From contig JAPXFY010000030.1 of NCBI GenBank assembly GCA_030674185.1, positions 36,773,505 through 36,837,504 on the forward strand: 64,000 nt of DNA, given 5' to 3'. Numbering within the stretch: position 1 is the stretch's first letter; each line of letters starts with the position of its first letter. Origin of the DNA: Monoplex corrugatus (taxonomy: Eukaryota > Mollusca > Gastropoda > Littorinimorpha > Ranellidae). The notes below the pieces were generated by a model. It had not been told where the DNA came from. It worked only from the letters and a program-made list of their open reading frames with translations, and did not search any database. The position numbers were made by a program, and so were the translations under genes. This document shows, one piece after another, positions 62,684-64,000 of this stretch.

Positions 62684-62826
62684 GACTGGATGGTATATTG
62701 TGCAGCATGGAGACGTCAGATGAAGATGATGAGGATTACGTTCCCCGAAAGAAAAAGAAGACTGGGGCGGGCAAAGGAGGCAAATCAAAATCCTCAGAAG
62801 TGAAGTCTGTCAGTAATATGTTGTAG
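62684..62826 (+). CDS. Exon 4 of the acidic-protein gene, basic tail; 3' end uncertain
   Basis: After TTTTGCAG the frame reads LDGILCSMETSDEDDEDYVP then RKKKKTGAGKGGKSKSSEV and stops at 62824-62826. RKKKK is a likely nuclear-localisation signal and the Gly/Lys stretch could bind nucleic acid. Two possible donors precede the stop (GTGAAG at 62800 and GTCAGT at 62809). The gene probably continues past this exon, because a ~200-residue product of only acidic and basic tails would be odd. If the stop is real the protein has about 200 residues. Confidence 0.6.
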
Positions 62827-62943
62827 TTATTTGAGGCTGTAATCCTTCTGTTGGCAACCGTGTGTAGTATTGAGTTTTGGTTGGTTGGTTTGGTTGTTTT
62901 TTTAAATCACCCGTTTTAGAAAAAGGCATCATTTCATATGAAC

Positions 62944-63031
<88 letters not shown>

Positions 63032-64000
63032 ATAAGTCTCTCAGACCTGTCCTTATGGATGGATTTTCATCAAAATTTGGATTGAAGGTGTGGACTGTTG
63101 AAAAGTCATGAAAGGATTAGTATGAAAGGTAAGGCACCAAGGTCGCGGTCACATGAACCAAAAAGTGTAGAATCAGTACTTTTTTGAGGAAGATGTGTGA
63201 GCAATATCAAAAATCTGTTTGTGTTGTTGTGACAACCTTCGACTGCCCTCCAATGGCTCCATACACATTTTATTTCAAATGAAGCTTTTTCAAGGTCACT
63301 GTGACTAGTATTTAGACCACCTGTATCTTCATGATCACATGGAAGCAGGAATTGTCAAGCAATCAAGGAATCTAAGGGTGCAGCCACACTATGAGCTGTG
63401 CTGTGAGCTGCGCTGTAGCTGCGCGACGAGAACGACGACACTGATTACTGTACAGGCGGCCACACCACGAGCGATAACCACACGGATGGTGCTAGCGGCG
63501 AGTGACGTAAATGTCCCCGGTATTTATTGTCGCTCGCAGCTCGAGCAGTGTTTCTGTCAGTGGTTTTCCCAGGCCCCGACCGGATGTTTATGGAACTGCC
63601 ACGATAAGCAAAACAGATTCAGCGGCTGGCATAGTAATATTTGCAGGGAGGGGAGGGTAGGGACTGGATGAGCGCGCATGCGGCGCGCGTGTGAACATGA
63701 GAATGTTTGGGCTTAATACAGCGTCTTGCATGTTTTACAATTGATTTATATCTCTGAATTTTAAGTTCTGTTAATAGTTCTCTTTTTTTTTTTTTTACTG
63801 ATCATGTGTAAGACAGTACGCACACACACAAGTATATATGTATATATACAATTTGGATAGATATAGATACATAGATATGAACGAAAACAAATGTCAGTGT
63901 TGCCAAACATGATACTACACGCATGTTATAAACACGTACTATTTGATACATAACCTTACAAAGTATATGGCTTGCGCGCACACGCACGCACGCACACGCA
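62827..64000. other. (GA)n(GT)n compound microsatellite, GC-rich island, no gene
   Basis: GA run 62947-63000 passes directly into a GT run to 63027. 63370-63700 is GC-rich with GGGTGCAGCCACACTA, repeated GAGCTG words and CGCGCATGCGGCGCGCG near 63673; it may be a DNA transposon remnant but no matching opposite end was found. The window ends in CA/CG alternation. Confidence 0.5.

Noticed and set aside
63370..63700. CpG-island promoter or DNA transposon
   Set aside because: Locally GC-rich, but no opposite terminal repeat, start exon or conserved promoter motif was found; left as unassigned.

Overview
This window is nuclear DNA of an animal, and most of it is repetitive. There is no operon structure, ribosome-binding site or dense bacterial coding. 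Instead it holds long (CA/GT)n microsatellites, kilobase minisatellite arrays, tRNA-headed SINEs, decayed non-LTR retrotransposons of at least three lineages, hAT and TTAA-site DNA transposons, and a few short exons bounded by GT-AG signals. A marine invertebrate, most likely a gastropod mollusc, fits best. That is inferred from the repeat style and remembered resemblance, not from a diagnostic gene.

Layout: 0-11.6 kb is one satellite domain. A degenerate ~34-bp AT-rich repeat runs one way for ~6.8 kb (293-7130), switches strand, and runs the other way (8276-11575). It is interleaved with a related ~35-bp repeat and interrupted by a CR1-like LINE end and a TTAA-flanked MITE. 11.7-13.7 kb holds the 5' half of an RTE-like LINE. 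15.7-18.1 kb is a broken hAT transposon on the minus strand with its terminal sequence. 19-29.4 kb is CA-rich and built of duplicated 0.6-1 kb units plus copies of an unclassified ~530-bp dispersed element (here called R1). 30-34.3 kb holds an RTE-like RT remnant, a 50-bp satellite, a tRNA-SINE and a 389-bp non-autonomous hAT. 37-39.3 kb has a possible minus-strand gene start and a third array of the 34-bp superfamily. 41.3-45.8 kb is an I-like LINE (endonuclease, RT, RNase H) split by a nested RTE-like insertion with 8-bp target duplications. 47.8-51.5 kb holds more LINE and SINE pieces and palindromic MITEs. 54-55.9 kb is a CR1/Rex-like LINE whose RT frame is long but carries YAND instead of YADD.

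Host genes are few. The best is a plus-strand gene with four exons (51766-51820, 59134-59244, 61333-61632, 62684-62826 or a little less). Their phases agree, and they encode a strongly acidic protein with a SUMO-interaction-like motif and a basic tail, probably nuclear and probably continuing beyond the window. A second candidate on the minus strand may start at 37109, with possible exons at 33434-33496 and 29895-29983; these are unproven and their product is not recognised.

The most unusual structure is the strand-switching 34-bp satellite superfamily: three sequence variants at four places, with higher-order periodicity. Next come the matched full and non-autonomous hAT copies, whose transposase ends in a PCNA-binding-like motif, and the R1 element family.
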